Assembly (NCBI GenBank): GCA_052078155.1
Contig: JBQJBP010000007.1
Coordinates: 21,444-85,443, forward strand
Source: CAXBMB01 sp052078155
GTDB taxonomy: Bacteria > Pseudomonadota > Alphaproteobacteria > Kiloniellales > DSM-21159
DNA length: 64,000 nucleotides
Reading direction: 5' to 3'
Positions 17,423 to 26,107 of this stretch are shown piece by piece. Each line of letters opens with the position of its first letter. Within the stretch, counting starts at the first letter, position 1. A model generated the notes under the pieces. It was not told the DNA's origin. It ran no database searches and saw nothing but the letters and a program-made list of their open reading frames with translations. The position numbers and the translations under genes were made by a program.

Positions 17423-18550
17423 CTAGATCATGTTCCAGGCCTGGAAGAGGTAACCCGCAGCCAGAGCGCCTGTCAGGGCAATGGCCAGATAAAGGGCGAA
17501 GACCTGTTTCTTCACCAGGGCAAAGACTGCCATGGCCGCCGGAATGGAGGTCACCCCACCTCCGACAAGGAAGGCCAGGGCCGCCCCGGGAGCCATACCT
17601 GTGTCCAGCAACTGCGCCATCAGCGGGATGGCGGCAAAGCCGTTCAGATAGGCCGGCACACCCAACACAGCGGCCAGAGGAATGGCGCCGGCGCCCTGCC
17701 CCAGATACTGGGTCACCAGATCAGGCGGCAGATAGGCCACCATCAGACTTTCCAACAGGAAGGCCAGTGTCAGCCACTTCAACAGGAAGAAAGTGACGCT
17801 TCTGGCTTCCTTCCAGAAGGCTGCGCGACGCTCCCCTTCTTTCCAGAAAGACCACTTCACCTCACCGGTCAGAAGGCCATTGCTGGCGCAGCCGACAGAA
17901 AAGTCTGGGCGCAGGACATCCTGCAGGAACCCGGCACGGCCCAGGGCGTAAGTGATCCCACCGGCACTCAGCCCCAGCATCAAGGCAGTGGCGGTTTTGG
18001 CCAGGGTGAACTCCAGCCCCAAAAGCGGCACCATCAGCAGGAACTGCTGCGGGTCCATCAGGGGCGAGGATACCCAGAACGCCATGACCGCCGACAAAGG
18101 CACGCCAGCCGCCAGCAGGGCTGCAATCAAAGGCACCACACCGCAGGAGCAAAAGGGCGACAGAGCCCCAACCAGCGCCGCGATCAAGATGGCTTTGCCG
18201 GGCGCACCGGAAACGGCCTTGGCAATCAACCGGTTGGCCCCGGCAGCCTGCAGCCAGGCCGCGGCGATGGCCGAGAAGACCAGGAAAGGCAGAATATTCT
18301 TCAGATTGGTACCGGTGAAGCCCAGCGACGGCATGAACTGATCCGGCAGCAGCAGGGCCAGAGCCAGCAAAACCAGCACAACAGCCTGCCAGACACGGTC
18401 CTTTGCCAGCCCAACCAGAAAGATCCAGGCTGACTGGAGTGCGCCCGGTTGAGAGGGTTGGCCACTGGCACCGCCTTTGGTGCCACAGCCGGAGGACGGA
18501 GTGCAGCTCCCGCTCTGCTCCTGTCCCTTTGGCATCGCAATTTCAGACAT
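17423..18550 (-). CDS. Permease of the ArsP/YraQ (DUF318) family
   Basis: Polytopic permease of about 375 residues with eight or more hydrophobic segments. It has the family motif LSPFCSCGVVPLIAALL, then WVSSPLMDPQQF in the first half and GVPAYLNGFAAIPLMAQLL in the second. Members include the organoarsenical exporter ArsP and related metal(loid) permeases. The N-terminal Cys residues CTPSSGCGTK could bind a metal. An ArsR-type gene lies upstream on the same strand, which supports metal(loid) efflux, but the substrate is an inference. The ATG at 18550 begins MSEIAMPKG; the ATG at 18535 is an alternative. Confidence 0.87.
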   Translation of the reverse strand: MSEIAMPKGQEQSGSCTPSSGCGTKGGASGQPSQPGALQSAWIFLVGLAKDRVWQAVVLVLLALALLLPDQFMPSLGFTGTNLKNILPFLVFSAIAAAWLQAAGANRLIAKAVSGAPGKAILIAALVGALSPFCSCGVVPLIAALLAAGVPLSAVMAFWVSSPLMDPQQFLLMVPLLGLEFTLAKTATALMLGLSAGGITYALGRAGFLQDVLRPDFSVGCASNGLLTGEVKWSFWKEGERRAAFWKEARSVTFFLLKWLTLAFLLESLMVAYLPPDLVTQYLGQGAGAIPLAAVLGVPAYLNGFAAIPLMAQLLDTGMAPGAALAFLVGGGVTSIPAAMAVFALVKKQVFALYLAIALTGALAAGYLFQAWNMI

Positions 18551-18593
18551 GATATAACTCACATTTCTAGAATGATCGATATTTAGATCCTGG

Positions 18594-18625
18594 AAAAACA
18601 ACGGCGGGTTAAGGCCGTTGTTTTT
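18594..18625 (-). terminator. Hairpin with U-tract between arsR-type gene and permease
   Basis: Perfect 12-bp arms AAAAACAACGGC / GCCGTTGTTTTT around an 8-base loop, 43 bases before the permease start. On the minus strand it looks like a terminator of the upstream ArsR gene, so it may act as an attenuator in front of the permease. Confidence 0.75.
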
Positions 18626-18660
18626 CAGATCAACTCACCAGGAGCTGAAACTTATCTGCC

Positions 18661-18796
18661 TAGAGTCAAATCGGTTTAAGTGGACTCACTACGTGATAAC
18701 ACTTGAAACGTGAATTTGCCTCTTTTCTCAAGTTTGAGGATGATTCACGGTTTAGTTCCAAGCGCGATGCGCTTCTAACTAAACCGATCATTCTCT
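18661..18796 (+). repeat. Dispersed palindromic element, full copy
   Basis: Nearly consensus: TAGAGTCAAATCGGTTTAAG, hairpin 1 CTCACTACGTGATAACACTT, hairpin 2 CGTGAATTTGCCTCTT with TTTGAGGATGATTCACG, hairpin 3 CCAAGCGCGATGCGCTTCTA, and the right end AAACCGATCATTCTCT. It sits between the ArsR-type gene and the permease. Confidence 0.94.
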
Positions 18797-18851
18797 GAAC
18801 AAACCACACCCCAGGCACCATCATATCAGGATGGCGCTTGAAGCATTGTCT

Positions 18852-19175
18852 TTAACTCGCAATCCGCTCTGTCAAAGCCGTTTCTGCACCAACACAGCAC
18901 TGTTCAGACAGAAAATCGACCAGAGACCGCATCAGATCATAGTTAGCGGTGCAACGAAGCACGCGTCCCTGACGGGTCTGTGTCACCAATCCTGAATTCA
19001 CCAGATGCGAGATATGGTGAGACAACGTGGAGGCCGGAACCTCCAGATTGTTTTGCACAGCACCCACCGGAAGGCCTTCGTCACCCGCCTGCACCAACAG
19101 TCGATAGATTGACAGTCGGGTCGGATTACCCAGCTTTTCAAGACAGCGTGCTGCTTGTTTCATTTCCATATTCAT
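18852..19175 (-). CDS. ArsR/SmtB-family transcriptional repressor
   Basis: Winged-helix repressor of about 107 residues. ARCLEKLGNPTRLSIYRLL begins the fold, and PASTLSHHISHLVNSGLV is the recognition helix. A C-terminal vicinal Cys pair in FLSEQCCVG fits As(III)/Sb(III) or similar sensing in this group. The longest frame to 19259 reads through a perfect palindrome (19211-19228) that is better explained as the operator, so an ATG near 19175 is preferred (GGGAG about 13 bases upstream). It precedes the permease and is expected to repress itself and the permease. Confidence 0.88.
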   Translation of the reverse strand: MNMEMKQAARCLEKLGNPTRLSIYRLLVQAGDEGLPVGAVQNNLEVPASTLSHHISHLVNSGLVTQTRQGRVLRCTANYDLMRSLVDFLSEQCCVGAETALTERIAS

Positions 19176-19210
19176 AGAATTAACATTGCTCCCAGATAAA
19201 TCAAGCATTT

Positions 19211-19228
19211 TTTCGACAATTGTCGAAA
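19211..19228. promoter_or_regulatory. Perfect 18-bp palindrome, probable ArsR operator
   Basis: TTTCGACAATTGTCGAAA is fully self-complementary and lies 35 bases upstream of the likely ArsR start. Position and symmetry fit an autoregulatory operator of an ArsR/SmtB repressor. I did not see a second copy before the permease. Confidence 0.7.
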
Positions 19229-19286
19229 TGACGCCCGGTCCCAGCATCGACATGACCAAACTACTGTGAACGCTCCTTTCACAGGG

Positions 19287-19736
19287 TCAGATCGACAGAT
19301 CCGGGCATCTCCCCTTTAAGGCCTGTTCTAAGGCCCAGCTTTGGATCTCTTCTACGGTATGACCGACGACCTGATCCGCTGTCGTCCAATAAGGCTCATG
19401 ATCCGGTTCAACAGGGTCCTGCAGAACTTCACTGACCCGAGCCCAAAAGAATGTGCAGTGCTTCAGATAGAAGCCATTTTCCTCCGGCCTTTCGAACCAC
19501 TGGCGGGCAAACACAAACGGATAGGACGCCAGAACACGCCGACCCGTTTCTTCGATCATTTCCCTGGCTAGGGCGGCTGTCGGATCTTCCCCTTTCTCCA
19601 GCCCACCACCCGGCAACTCAATACCGTGCTGGGTGCGAACTGCGAGAATGTCACCATCATCCCTCTGAATGATGGCGTAAGCTCCCGGACGGGGTTTGTA
19701 CGTAACCCCGACTTGAGGAGCCCCAAAAATCAACAT
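19287..19736 (-). CDS. Nudix hydrolase
   Basis: A 149-residue Nudix protein. The Nudix box GGLEKGEDPTAALAREMIEE followed by TG matches G-x5-E-x7-R-E-U-x-E-E-x-G exactly, with the metal-binding Glu pair intact. Members cleave nucleoside diphosphates linked to another group; the exact substrate cannot be read from the sequence. It resembles small MutT/ADP-ribose-type enzymes. It lies 111 bases upstream of the ArsR gene on the same strand. Confidence 0.9.
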   Translation of the reverse strand: MLIFGAPQVGVTYKPRPGAYAIIQRDDGDILAVRTQHGIELPGGGLEKGEDPTAALAREMIEETGRRVLASYPFVFARQWFERPEENGFYLKHCTFFWARVSEVLQDPVEPDHEPYWTTADQVVGHTVEEIQSWALEQALKGRCPDLSI

Positions 19737-20085
19737 AACACCTCACCAAACGACCGTAGCTGCCGCATTTTTGTGCACTTTGCGTGTAGATGATCTTAAT
19801 TCCTGTCAAAAATCAAGATTTCCGGGTCATTGAAAGGGTTGCCTTGACACATTGTCGCACCCGACCGGTAAGCGATTGAATATACTAATTTTTTTAAATA
19901 GGTGTGCTAACAAATTCACCCTTCACAAATCTTGTGACAGGGCCACGGCAGTTCATAACAAAACTGTGACCAGAGGCGACTACAAATCTCCGGTTTCACT
20001 GGATCAGCAACACCCCAACCAATGCTAGCAAGCAAATGTTTTTGCAGCTCTAGCATCACGCTAACCAGAGGAAGGGTCCTGCCGC
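19737..20085. other. Intergenic region, AT-rich, no gene recognised
   Basis: Gap between the acylphosphatase stop and the Nudix start. It has an AT-rich patch near 19875-19905 and a TGTCAA (TTGACA on the minus strand) near 19804-19809 that could be a Nudix -35 box, but no matching -10 is convincing. I see no gene, tRNA or repeat copy. Confidence 0.45.
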
Positions 20086-20367
20086 TTAAAGGGTGGGTTT
20101 CTCCGAAAAGCCGCTGTCGACAGGCTCGCTCCAATCGCTGACCTCTAACTCTGTCACGCGGGCGGCAGGCGGCCCGTCCTGGCAATCCTGCAGCATCATC
20201 TCAACAGCACTTTCTTCTCCGCAAAAAACGGCTTCCACTGTGCCGTCACTGCGATTTCGAACCCAGCCGGAGAGGCCATGACTCTGCGCGGTTTTAACCG
20301 TCCAGGCGCGGTACCAGACATTCTGGACTTTACCGCTGATCACCACGTTGGCTGTTCGCTGAGCCAT
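20086..20367 (-). CDS. acyP: Acylphosphatase
   Basis: Small 93-residue enzyme hydrolysing acyl phosphates. The active-site loop GKVQNVWYRAWT supplies the phosphate-binding Arg, and the second motif GLSGWVRNRSDGTVEAVFCG supplies the catalytic Asn. The loop has Asn where most members have Gly (VQGV), a conservative departure. Full family length. A possible monocistronic housekeeping gene. Confidence 0.93.
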   Translation of the reverse strand: MAQRTANVVISGKVQNVWYRAWTVKTAQSHGLSGWVRNRSDGTVEAVFCGEESAVEMMLQDCQDGPPAARVTELEVSDWSEPVDSGFSEKPTL

Positions 20368-20413
20368 GACCTTCTCCTAATGCTTCTGTTCAACTCACTG
20401 ACCTGGCCGGATC

Positions 20414-21184
20414 TTAAGACAGGACTTCCAGGCCGGCGCGAGACTGAAGATCTTCGTCTCTGATTGACAGTTCCTGACCGGCCAGATCATCAGCGTCGCT
20501 GGTCAGCAACCAGGTCATGACCTGCGCCGGACGCGCCGGTGACGCCAGAACCGAACGGTCAAGCTGGCTGACAGGGTTGATGCCGGAGGCACGAATTTTC
20601 ACCTGCATGCCTGTGTCCACCACTCCCGGCCCGAAGCCAAAGACCCGGACACCCTGGTCCCCATACTCCAGCGCGAGGGAGCGGGTGTACATGGCCAAAG
20701 CTGCCTTGGAAGCACAGTATGCGCTCCAGCCTTCCAGAGGGTTGTGGGCGGCACCGGAGCTGACGTTGATGATGCTGCCGCCGCCCTGGGCGGTCATGAT
20801 GGGCAGAACCGCAGCCACTGCTGCAAAGACGCCCCCCACATTCACCCGCAAGCAGGTCATGGCTGCTTCAGGATCCGTTTCTGCGGCTCTGGCAATGGGA
20901 TCCACCATCCCCGCGTTGTTGATCAGGGCATCGATGCGTCCGAACTCTTCTTTCACCCGAGCCACCAGGGCTGCCACAGCGGCGAAATCCGTCACGTCAC
21001 AGGCCAGGCCCAGGGCCTTGCCACCGTTCGCCTTGATGTCTTCAGCCAGCTTCTCACAGGCATCCTTGTTCCGCGCACAGGCAACCACTGTGGCACCGGC
21101 CTTGGCCAGGCTCTGGGCTGTAGCGGCACCAATGCCCTGGCTGGCGCCGGTCAGAATGACAACCTTGTCTTGTAGATTCAGCAT
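20414..21184 (-). CDS. Short-chain dehydrogenase/reductase
   Basis: Classical SDR of 256 residues. It has TGASQGIG for cofactor binding, NNAG, the catalytic Ser in NVSSGAAHNP, and YCASKAAL carrying the Tyr-x-x-x-Lys pair. The ATG at 21184 has AGGAG 8 bases upstream; the frame to 21226 is longer but lacks such a site. Probably acts on a hydroxyacyl- or sugar-type alcohol. Lies 46 bases upstream of the acylphosphatase gene and may be co-transcribed with it. Confidence 0.9.
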   Translation of the reverse strand: MLNLQDKVVILTGASQGIGAATAQSLAKAGATVVACARNKDACEKLAEDIKANGGKALGLACDVTDFAAVAALVARVKEEFGRIDALINNAGMVDPIARAAETDPEAAMTCLRVNVGGVFAAVAAVLPIMTAQGGGSIINVSSGAAHNPLEGWSAYCASKAALAMYTRSLALEYGDQGVRVFGFGPGVVDTGMQVKIRASGINPVSQLDRSVLASPARPAQVMTWLLTSDADDLAGQELSIRDEDLQSRAGLEVLS

Positions 21185-21348
21185 TTCGCATGCTCCTGTG
21201 AACATCTGTTTTCGTTTTCGCGCCAATCATGGGACCAGGCAGGTCCTGGCTGTGACTGCGCGTCATGTGAACTGGCGGCTGTATCCCATGCTGCCGGGAA
21301 CAAGAAAAGCCTGAAGCGCCCCGCACACCTGTGACCTGAAGGCACAGT

Positions 21349-21813
21349 TCACTGGTTTTCATCAGGGTCAGCCAGAGTATCAAGCACATCTGCATCGTAG
21401 GCCCGCGCGGATTCCGGGGCATAGAGGGTAGCAAAGAGCAGGCGAATGGCCCGTCTGGCTTCTCCCTCCCAATGACTTCTGTTGGTCCATTGATCCTGCA
21501 CGGTCAAGATGGCAGAGCCCTCGCCCGCGTGCAGCAGACGATTGCGCAAGGCCCGCAACCAGCGCTGTTCGTCACTGCCTGCCTGTTCGGCCGTACCGAC
21601 GGCTTTCAGCTGAGCTTCAACGATTGCAGCTGTGAGGATCAGCGACGCAGCCCAGGCCCCGCTGCAGAAAGTCGCCTGCAAATCGATCAGCAAGGCGGCA
21701 GCCTGTTCCGGCAAGTGCCGCAGGCCCTGTTCCGCCGCTTCGGCTTCCTGCTCCTCAAACCAAAGGCGCCTTTCATCCCAGATCAAAGGATCTGGCGGGT
21801 CTAGCTGATCCAT
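21349..21813 (-). CDS. Hypothetical protein with HEPN-like R-N-x-x-x-H motif
   Basis: A 154-residue, mostly helical acidic protein. The central part (AWAASLILTAAIVEAQLKAV, then WLRALRNRLLHAGEGSA) follows the HEPN pattern: a long helix with many Ala followed by an RN-x3-H motif. HEPN proteins bind or cut RNA or bind nucleotides, often in toxin or defence systems. No obvious antitoxin or nucleotidyltransferase partner is adjacent, so a DUF-type abortive-infection role is only a possibility. It starts at the ATG 21813 (GAGGA 10 bases upstream); TTG and GTG alternatives lie upstream. Confidence 0.65.
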   Translation of the reverse strand: MDQLDPPDPLIWDERRLWFEEQEAEAAEQGLRHLPEQAAALLIDLQATFCSGAWAASLILTAAIVEAQLKAVGTAEQAGSDEQRWLRALRNRLLHAGEGSAILTVQDQWTNRSHWEGEARRAIRLLFATLYAPESARAYDADVLDTLADPDENQ

Positions 21814-21872
21814 TAAAAGAAGGTCCTCGGGCAGTGGAAGGTCAAAGACAGCTGACACAGGCAAAAAGAAAA

Positions 21873-21895
21873 AGGGACGCTGATGAAGCGTCCCT
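21873..21895 (-). terminator. Terminator after the carboxylase alpha-subunit gene
   Basis: AGGGACGCT / AGCGTCCCT hairpin with a 5-base loop; the minus-strand transcript continues into a U-rich run (complement of GCAAAAAGAAAA). It lies 53 bases after the carboxylase stop and 59 bases before the HEPN-like gene start, separating the two units. Confidence 0.88.
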
Positions 21896-21948
21896 CAATC
21901 TTTCTGCAGGGGCAAGCGACAATCACCTGCCCTAAGCGGGTCTTCAGG

Positions 21949-23925
21949 TCATTCAAACTCCAGAATGATCTGATCAACAGCCAGCGAATCACCCGGTGCT
22001 GCCGCGACTTTTGCGACCACTCCATCGGAATCAGCTTTCAGCACATTTTCCATCTTCATGGCTTCCACCACGGCCAGTTCTTCCCCGGCTTTGACGGACT
22101 GGCCTTCCTGAACAGCAACGGACACCAGCAATCCCGGCATGGGAGACAGCAGGAACTTCGACAGGTCCGGTGCCTCCTTGATGGGCATCAGCGCGGCCAG
22201 TTCCGCCAGTCGCGGACGCAGAACCTGTGCTTCCACCCGGGCCCCGTCATGGGTCAGAGTGAAACTGGTGCCTTTGCTGTCCACCTGAACCGTAACATCT
22301 GCAGCGCCGACATGGCCTTCAAACAGAGGATCGCCAGGCAACCAGGCTCCTTCAACCCGCAACTGCAGGCCGTCAAAAGTGACCTCCACCCCGGTGGCTG
22401 TTGGCCGCACCTGAACAGCGTGAGGTTCATTATCCAGGCGCACCACCATGTCCCGCGCGCCTACAGAGCCCTGAGACTCCTTGGTGGCGGTTCCCTGCAG
22501 GTCCCGGCGATGCTGGATCAGGGCCGCGACTGCAATCAGCCGGTCCGTCAGAGCAGAATCCGTTTCCCGGCCATTGAAACCATCGGGGAATTCTTCCGCG
22601 ATGAAGTTTGTGGTGATGTTGCCGGAGGCAAAGCGAGGATGGGCCATCACCGCGGTCAGGAAGGCCGCGTTATGATTGATGCCACGAATGTAATAGGCAT
22701 CCAGTGCCCGGCGCATCTCAGCGATGGCTTCTGCACGGTCCGCCCCATAGGTCACCAGCTTGGCAATCATGGGGTCGTAGTACATGGAGATCTCGGAGCC
22801 TTCGGTGACACCGGAATCGATGCGCACTTTTTCACCTGCAGACGGCTCACGGTACTTCACAAGGCGTCCGATGGACGGCAGGAAGTTGCGCAAGGGGTCT
22901 TCGGCATAGACCCGGGTCTCAATGGACCAGCCTGTCAGGGTGATGTCGTCCTGACTGAGGATCAGCTTTTCCCCGGCGGCAATGCGGATCATCCACTCCA
23001 CCAGATCCAGACCGGTGATGTACTCCGTCACCGGATGCTCCACCTGCAGGCGGGTGTTCATCTCCAGGAAATAGAAGTTCTTGTTTTTGTCGACAATGAA
23101 CTCGACCGTCCCGGCAGACTTGTAATCCACGGCCTGGGCCAGTTTGACGGCCTGTTCACCCATGGCTTTGCGGGTCTCAGGATCGATAAAGGGGCTGGGA
23201 GCCTCTTCCACCACCTTCTGATGCCGCCGCTGGATGGAACATTCCCGTTCCCCCAGGTAAAGCGTTGTGCCCTGGCCGTCGGCCAGAACCTGAATTTCAA
23301 TGTGGCGCGGCTCTTCAACGAACTTTTCGATGAAGATGCGGTCATCCCCAAAGGAAGATCGGGCTTCGTTCTGGGCCAGACGGAAGCCTTCGTTGGCCTC
23401 TTCGTCGTTCCAGGCCACCCGCATGCCCTTGCCCCCGCCACCGGCAGAGGCCTTGATCATGACCGGGTACCCGATGCCCTGGGAGATCTTGACCGCTTCT
23501 TCTGCATCCGCGATTTCCCCAATGTGGCCAGGGACGGTGTTCACCCCGGCTTTGTCGGCCAGCTTCTTGGACTCGATCTTGTCGCCCATGGCGGAAATGG
23601 CCAGGACCTCCGGGCCGATGAAGACCAGACCGGCTTCATCCAGGGCTTCCACAAAGGCAGCCCGTTCGGACAGGAAGCCGAAGCCAGGGTGAATGGCCTG
23701 GGCTCCCGTTTCTTTGGCTGCCGCAATGATCTTTTCGATCACCAGATAGCTTTCAGCAGAGGCAGCCGGGCCGATGGCAACAGCTTCGTCCGCCATTCTT
23801 ACATGCACGGAATCGGCATCTGCTTCTGAATAAACGGCCACGGTCTTGATGCCCATACGCTGGGCGCTGCGGATGACGCGGCAGGCGATTTCACCACGGT
23901 TGGCGATGAGAATTTTATCAAACAC
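21949..23925 (-). CDS. pccA: Propionyl-CoA carboxylase-type alpha subunit (biotin carboxylase + BCCP)
   Basis: Biotin-dependent acyl-CoA carboxylase subunit of 658 residues. Biotin carboxylase domain (about 1-450) begins MFDKILIANRGEIACRVIR, with ATP-grasp loop KASAGGGGKGMRVAW and EMNTRLQVEHPVTE. A middle BT-type linker follows, and the C-terminal biotin carrier has the biotinylation motif EAMKME near residue 620. GTG start at 23925 with AGAGGGG about 9 bases upstream. It lies 48 bases downstream of the carboxyltransferase gene. Sequence features fit propionyl-CoA carboxylase best; an acetyl/propionyl-CoA role is not excluded. Confidence 0.93.
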   Translation of the reverse strand: MFDKILIANRGEIACRVIRSAQRMGIKTVAVYSEADADSVHVRMADEAVAIGPAASAESYLVIEKIIAAAKETGAQAIHPGFGFLSERAAFVEALDEAGLVFIGPEVLAISAMGDKIESKKLADKAGVNTVPGHIGEIADAEEAVKISQGIGYPVMIKASAGGGGKGMRVAWNDEEANEGFRLAQNEARSSFGDDRIFIEKFVEEPRHIEIQVLADGQGTTLYLGERECSIQRRHQKVVEEAPSPFIDPETRKAMGEQAVKLAQAVDYKSAGTVEFIVDKNKNFYFLEMNTRLQVEHPVTEYITGLDLVEWMIRIAAGEKLILSQDDITLTGWSIETRVYAEDPLRNFLPSIGRLVKYREPSAGEKVRIDSGVTEGSEISMYYDPMIAKLVTYGADRAEAIAEMRRALDAYYIRGINHNAAFLTAVMAHPRFASGNITTNFIAEEFPDGFNGRETDSALTDRLIAVAALIQHRRDLQGTATKESQGSVGARDMVVRLDNEPHAVQVRPTATGVEVTFDGLQLRVEGAWLPGDPLFEGHVGAADVTVQVDSKGTSFTLTHDGARVEAQVLRPRLAELAALMPIKEAPDLSKFLLSPMPGLLVSVAVQEGQSVKAGEELAVVEAMKMENVLKADSDGVVAKVAAAPGDSLAVDQIILEFE

Positions 23926-23973
23926 GGTCTTGGTACCCCTCTTTGTCCCGGAAGGTTGCTCTTACTGGCCGCC

Positions 23974-25506
23974 TTAAAGGGGCAGGTTGTCGTGCTTTCT
24001 CCAGGGATCGGAGAGCTCTTTGTTTTCCAACAGCTCCAGGCCCTGGCAGATGCGCCGCCGGGTGCCATGGGGCATGATCACGTCGTCAATGAAGCCGCGA
24101 GAGGCTGCCACAAAGGGATTGGCGAACTTCTTGCGATACTCTTCCGTGCGCTGTTCGATCTTTTCCGGATCGTCCATGTCCTGACGGAAAATGATCTCCA
24201 CTGCGCCTTTGGGTCCCATGACCGCAATTTCAGCCGTCGGCCAGGCATAGTTCAGATCGCCGCGCAGATGTTTGGAAGCCATCACATCATAGGCCCCGCC
24301 GTAGGCTTTGCGGGTGATGCAGGTAATCTTCGGCACAGTGGCCTGGGCATAGGCAAAGAGCAGCTTTGCCCCATGCTTGATGATCCCGCCATACTCCTGC
24401 GAGGTGCCGGGCAGGAAGCCGGGAACATCCACGAAGGTCACAATGGGGATGTTGAAGCAGTCACAAAAGCGCACAAAGCGCGCGGCTTTGATGGAGCTCT
24501 GAATGTCCAGACAGCCGGCCAGAACCATGGGATTGTTCGCCACAATGCCCACCGACCGTCCACCCATGCGGGCCATGCCGATGACAATGTTGGCGGCGTT
24601 TTCCGGCTGCAGCTCGAAGAAATCGCCCTCATCCACCACCTTATGGATCAGTTCTTTGATGTCATAGGGTTTGTTGGGGTTGTCGGGGATCAGGCTGTCC
24701 AGTGAAAACTCTTCCCGGTTGGCCGGATCGTGAGACGTCACACGGGGGGCTTTTTCCCGGTTGTTGGACGGCAGGAAAGACAGGAAACGGCGCAGTTCCA
24801 GCAGCGCTTCCACATCATTTTCAAAGGCCAGATCAGCCACGCCGGATTTGGTGGTATGGGTGACCGCCCCGCCCAGTTCCTCCTGGGTGACTTCTTCATG
24901 GGTGACGGTTTTGACCACATCCGGCCCGGTCACAAACATGTAGGAGCTGTCTTTGACCATGAAGATGAAATCGGTCATGGCCGGGGAATAAACGGCCCCG
25001 CCCGCGCAGGGTCCCATGATCATGGAAATCTGAGGAACCACACCGGAGGCAATGGCGTTGCGCTGAAAGACTTCCGCATAGCCGCCCAGAGAGGCCACAC
25101 CTTCCTGAATGCGTGCACCGCCGGAATCATTCAATCCGATCACAGGGGCCCCGACCTTCATGGCCATGTCCATGACCTTGCAGATCTTTTCAGCGTGGGT
25201 TTCGCTCAGGGATCCCCCGAAGACCGTGAAGTCCTGGGAGAAGACAAAAATCTGCTTGCCGTTGACCTTGCCGTGGCCGATGACCACCCCGTCACCGGGC
25301 ACCTGCTGTTCAGCCATCCCGAAATCGGTGCAGCGGTGTTCGACAAACATGTCGAACTCTTCAAAGCTGCCTTCATCCAGCAGAACTTCGATGCGTTCCC
25401 GCGCCGTCAGTTTTCCCTTTTTGTGCTGGGTGTCAATGCGGCGCTGACCGCCTCCCTGACGCGCCTGCGCACGGCGATTTTCCAATTCGAGCAGAATTTC
25501 TTGCAT
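23974..25506 (-). CDS. pccB: Propionyl-CoA carboxylase-type beta subunit (carboxyltransferase)
   Basis: Carboxyltransferase subunit of 510 residues that moves carboxyl from biotin to propionyl-CoA to make methylmalonyl-CoA. Two crotonase-fold halves are visible: the N-terminal half with KKGKLTARERIEVLLDEGSFEE and GVASLGGYAEVF, and the C-terminal half with ITRKAYGGAYDVMASKHL and AVMGPKGAVEIIFR. The gene precedes the alpha subunit. This points to use of propionyl-CoA from odd-chain fatty acids, Val and Ile, and links functionally to the acyl-CoA dehydrogenases in this window. No methylmalonyl-CoA mutase is seen here. Confidence 0.94.
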   Translation of the reverse strand: MQEILLELENRRAQARQGGGQRRIDTQHKKGKLTARERIEVLLDEGSFEEFDMFVEHRCTDFGMAEQQVPGDGVVIGHGKVNGKQIFVFSQDFTVFGGSLSETHAEKICKVMDMAMKVGAPVIGLNDSGGARIQEGVASLGGYAEVFQRNAIASGVVPQISMIMGPCAGGAVYSPAMTDFIFMVKDSSYMFVTGPDVVKTVTHEEVTQEELGGAVTHTTKSGVADLAFENDVEALLELRRFLSFLPSNNREKAPRVTSHDPANREEFSLDSLIPDNPNKPYDIKELIHKVVDEGDFFELQPENAANIVIGMARMGGRSVGIVANNPMVLAGCLDIQSSIKAARFVRFCDCFNIPIVTFVDVPGFLPGTSQEYGGIIKHGAKLLFAYAQATVPKITCITRKAYGGAYDVMASKHLRGDLNYAWPTAEIAVMGPKGAVEIIFRQDMDDPEKIEQRTEEYRKKFANPFVAASRGFIDDVIMPHGTRRRICQGLELLENKELSDPWRKHDNLPL

Positions 25507-25632
25507 GCCCCTGTGACCCCTTGTTTTTCAGGTGATTCAGGCTTTGTTTCGTCGCTGATAGCACCTTCCATGCAGAGCAACAAGCAAACGTAGATTTGTT
25601 TTACGCTTGACCGGGAAGGAAGAAAGATTATT

Positions 25633-25652
25633 ATTTAACCAATCAGTTAAAT
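25633..25652. promoter_or_regulatory. Inverted repeat before ArsR-type gene, probable operator
   Basis: ATTTAACCAATCAGTTAAAT has perfect 7-bp arms with a 6-base spacer and ends 15 bases before the ArsR-type start. The TTTAAC-N6-GTTAAA form is typical of operators of ArsR/SRPBCC gene pairs. Confidence 0.75.
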
Positions 25653-25667
25653 GTAAATGAGTTCAGC

Positions 25668-26102
25668 ATGCCTTCTTCTGAGAACCTGGATGCCACCTTT
25701 GCCGCTCTGGCAGACCCGACACGCCGGGAAATCATCTCGACCCTGGCGGGGGGTACTCAGACGGTCGGAGACCTGGCCTCTCCCTTTGACATGTCCCTGC
25801 CGGCCATCTCCAAGCATCTGAAAATTCTGGAAAAAGCCGGTCTGATCCAGCGGGAGCGCCGGGGACGGGAAATTCACTGTCAGCTGGAGGCTGATACCAT
25901 GCAAGCCGCAGCAGACTGGATCGCCCAAACCCGCGCCTTCTGGGAAAGCCGTCTGGATGCGCTGGGGCGTCACCTGGATCAGATGATGCTGCAGGACGAC
26001 GCCGCGGCGGCGGCTGGCACAGGCACCAGCGACACAACGTCCCTGTCCCCCGCAGCGGACAGAGTCCCGGCTAAAGCCAAACCCACTGCCAAGAAGGATT
26101 AA
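25668..26102 (+). CDS. ArsR-family transcriptional regulator (SRPBCC-linked group)
   Basis: Winged-helix regulator of 144 residues. DATFAALADPTRREIISTL opens the fold, and LPAISKHLKILEKAGLIQRERRGREIHCQL is the recognition helix plus wing. The metal-site Cys and His patterns of arsenic or zinc sensors are absent. This group usually sits before an SRPBCC/AHSA1 gene, as here (5-base gap). The C-terminus is an Ala/Thr-rich tail. Probably represses its own operon through the palindrome at 25633-25652. Confidence 0.9.
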   Translation: MPSSENLDATFAALADPTRREIISTLAGGTQTVGDLASPFDMSLPAISKHLKILEKAGLIQRERRGREIHCQLEADTMQAAADWIAQTRAFWESRLDALGRHLDQMMLQDDAAAAAGTGTSDTTSLSPAADRVPAKAKPTAKKD

Positions 26103-26107
26103 GACCA

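Noticed and set aside
21883..23829. 648-residue open frame on the plus strand opposite the carboxylase alpha gene
   Set aside because: The minus strand encodes an unmistakable biotin carboxylase. The antisense frame is a by-product of high GC and codon bias, with an implausible His/Gly/Phe-rich composition.
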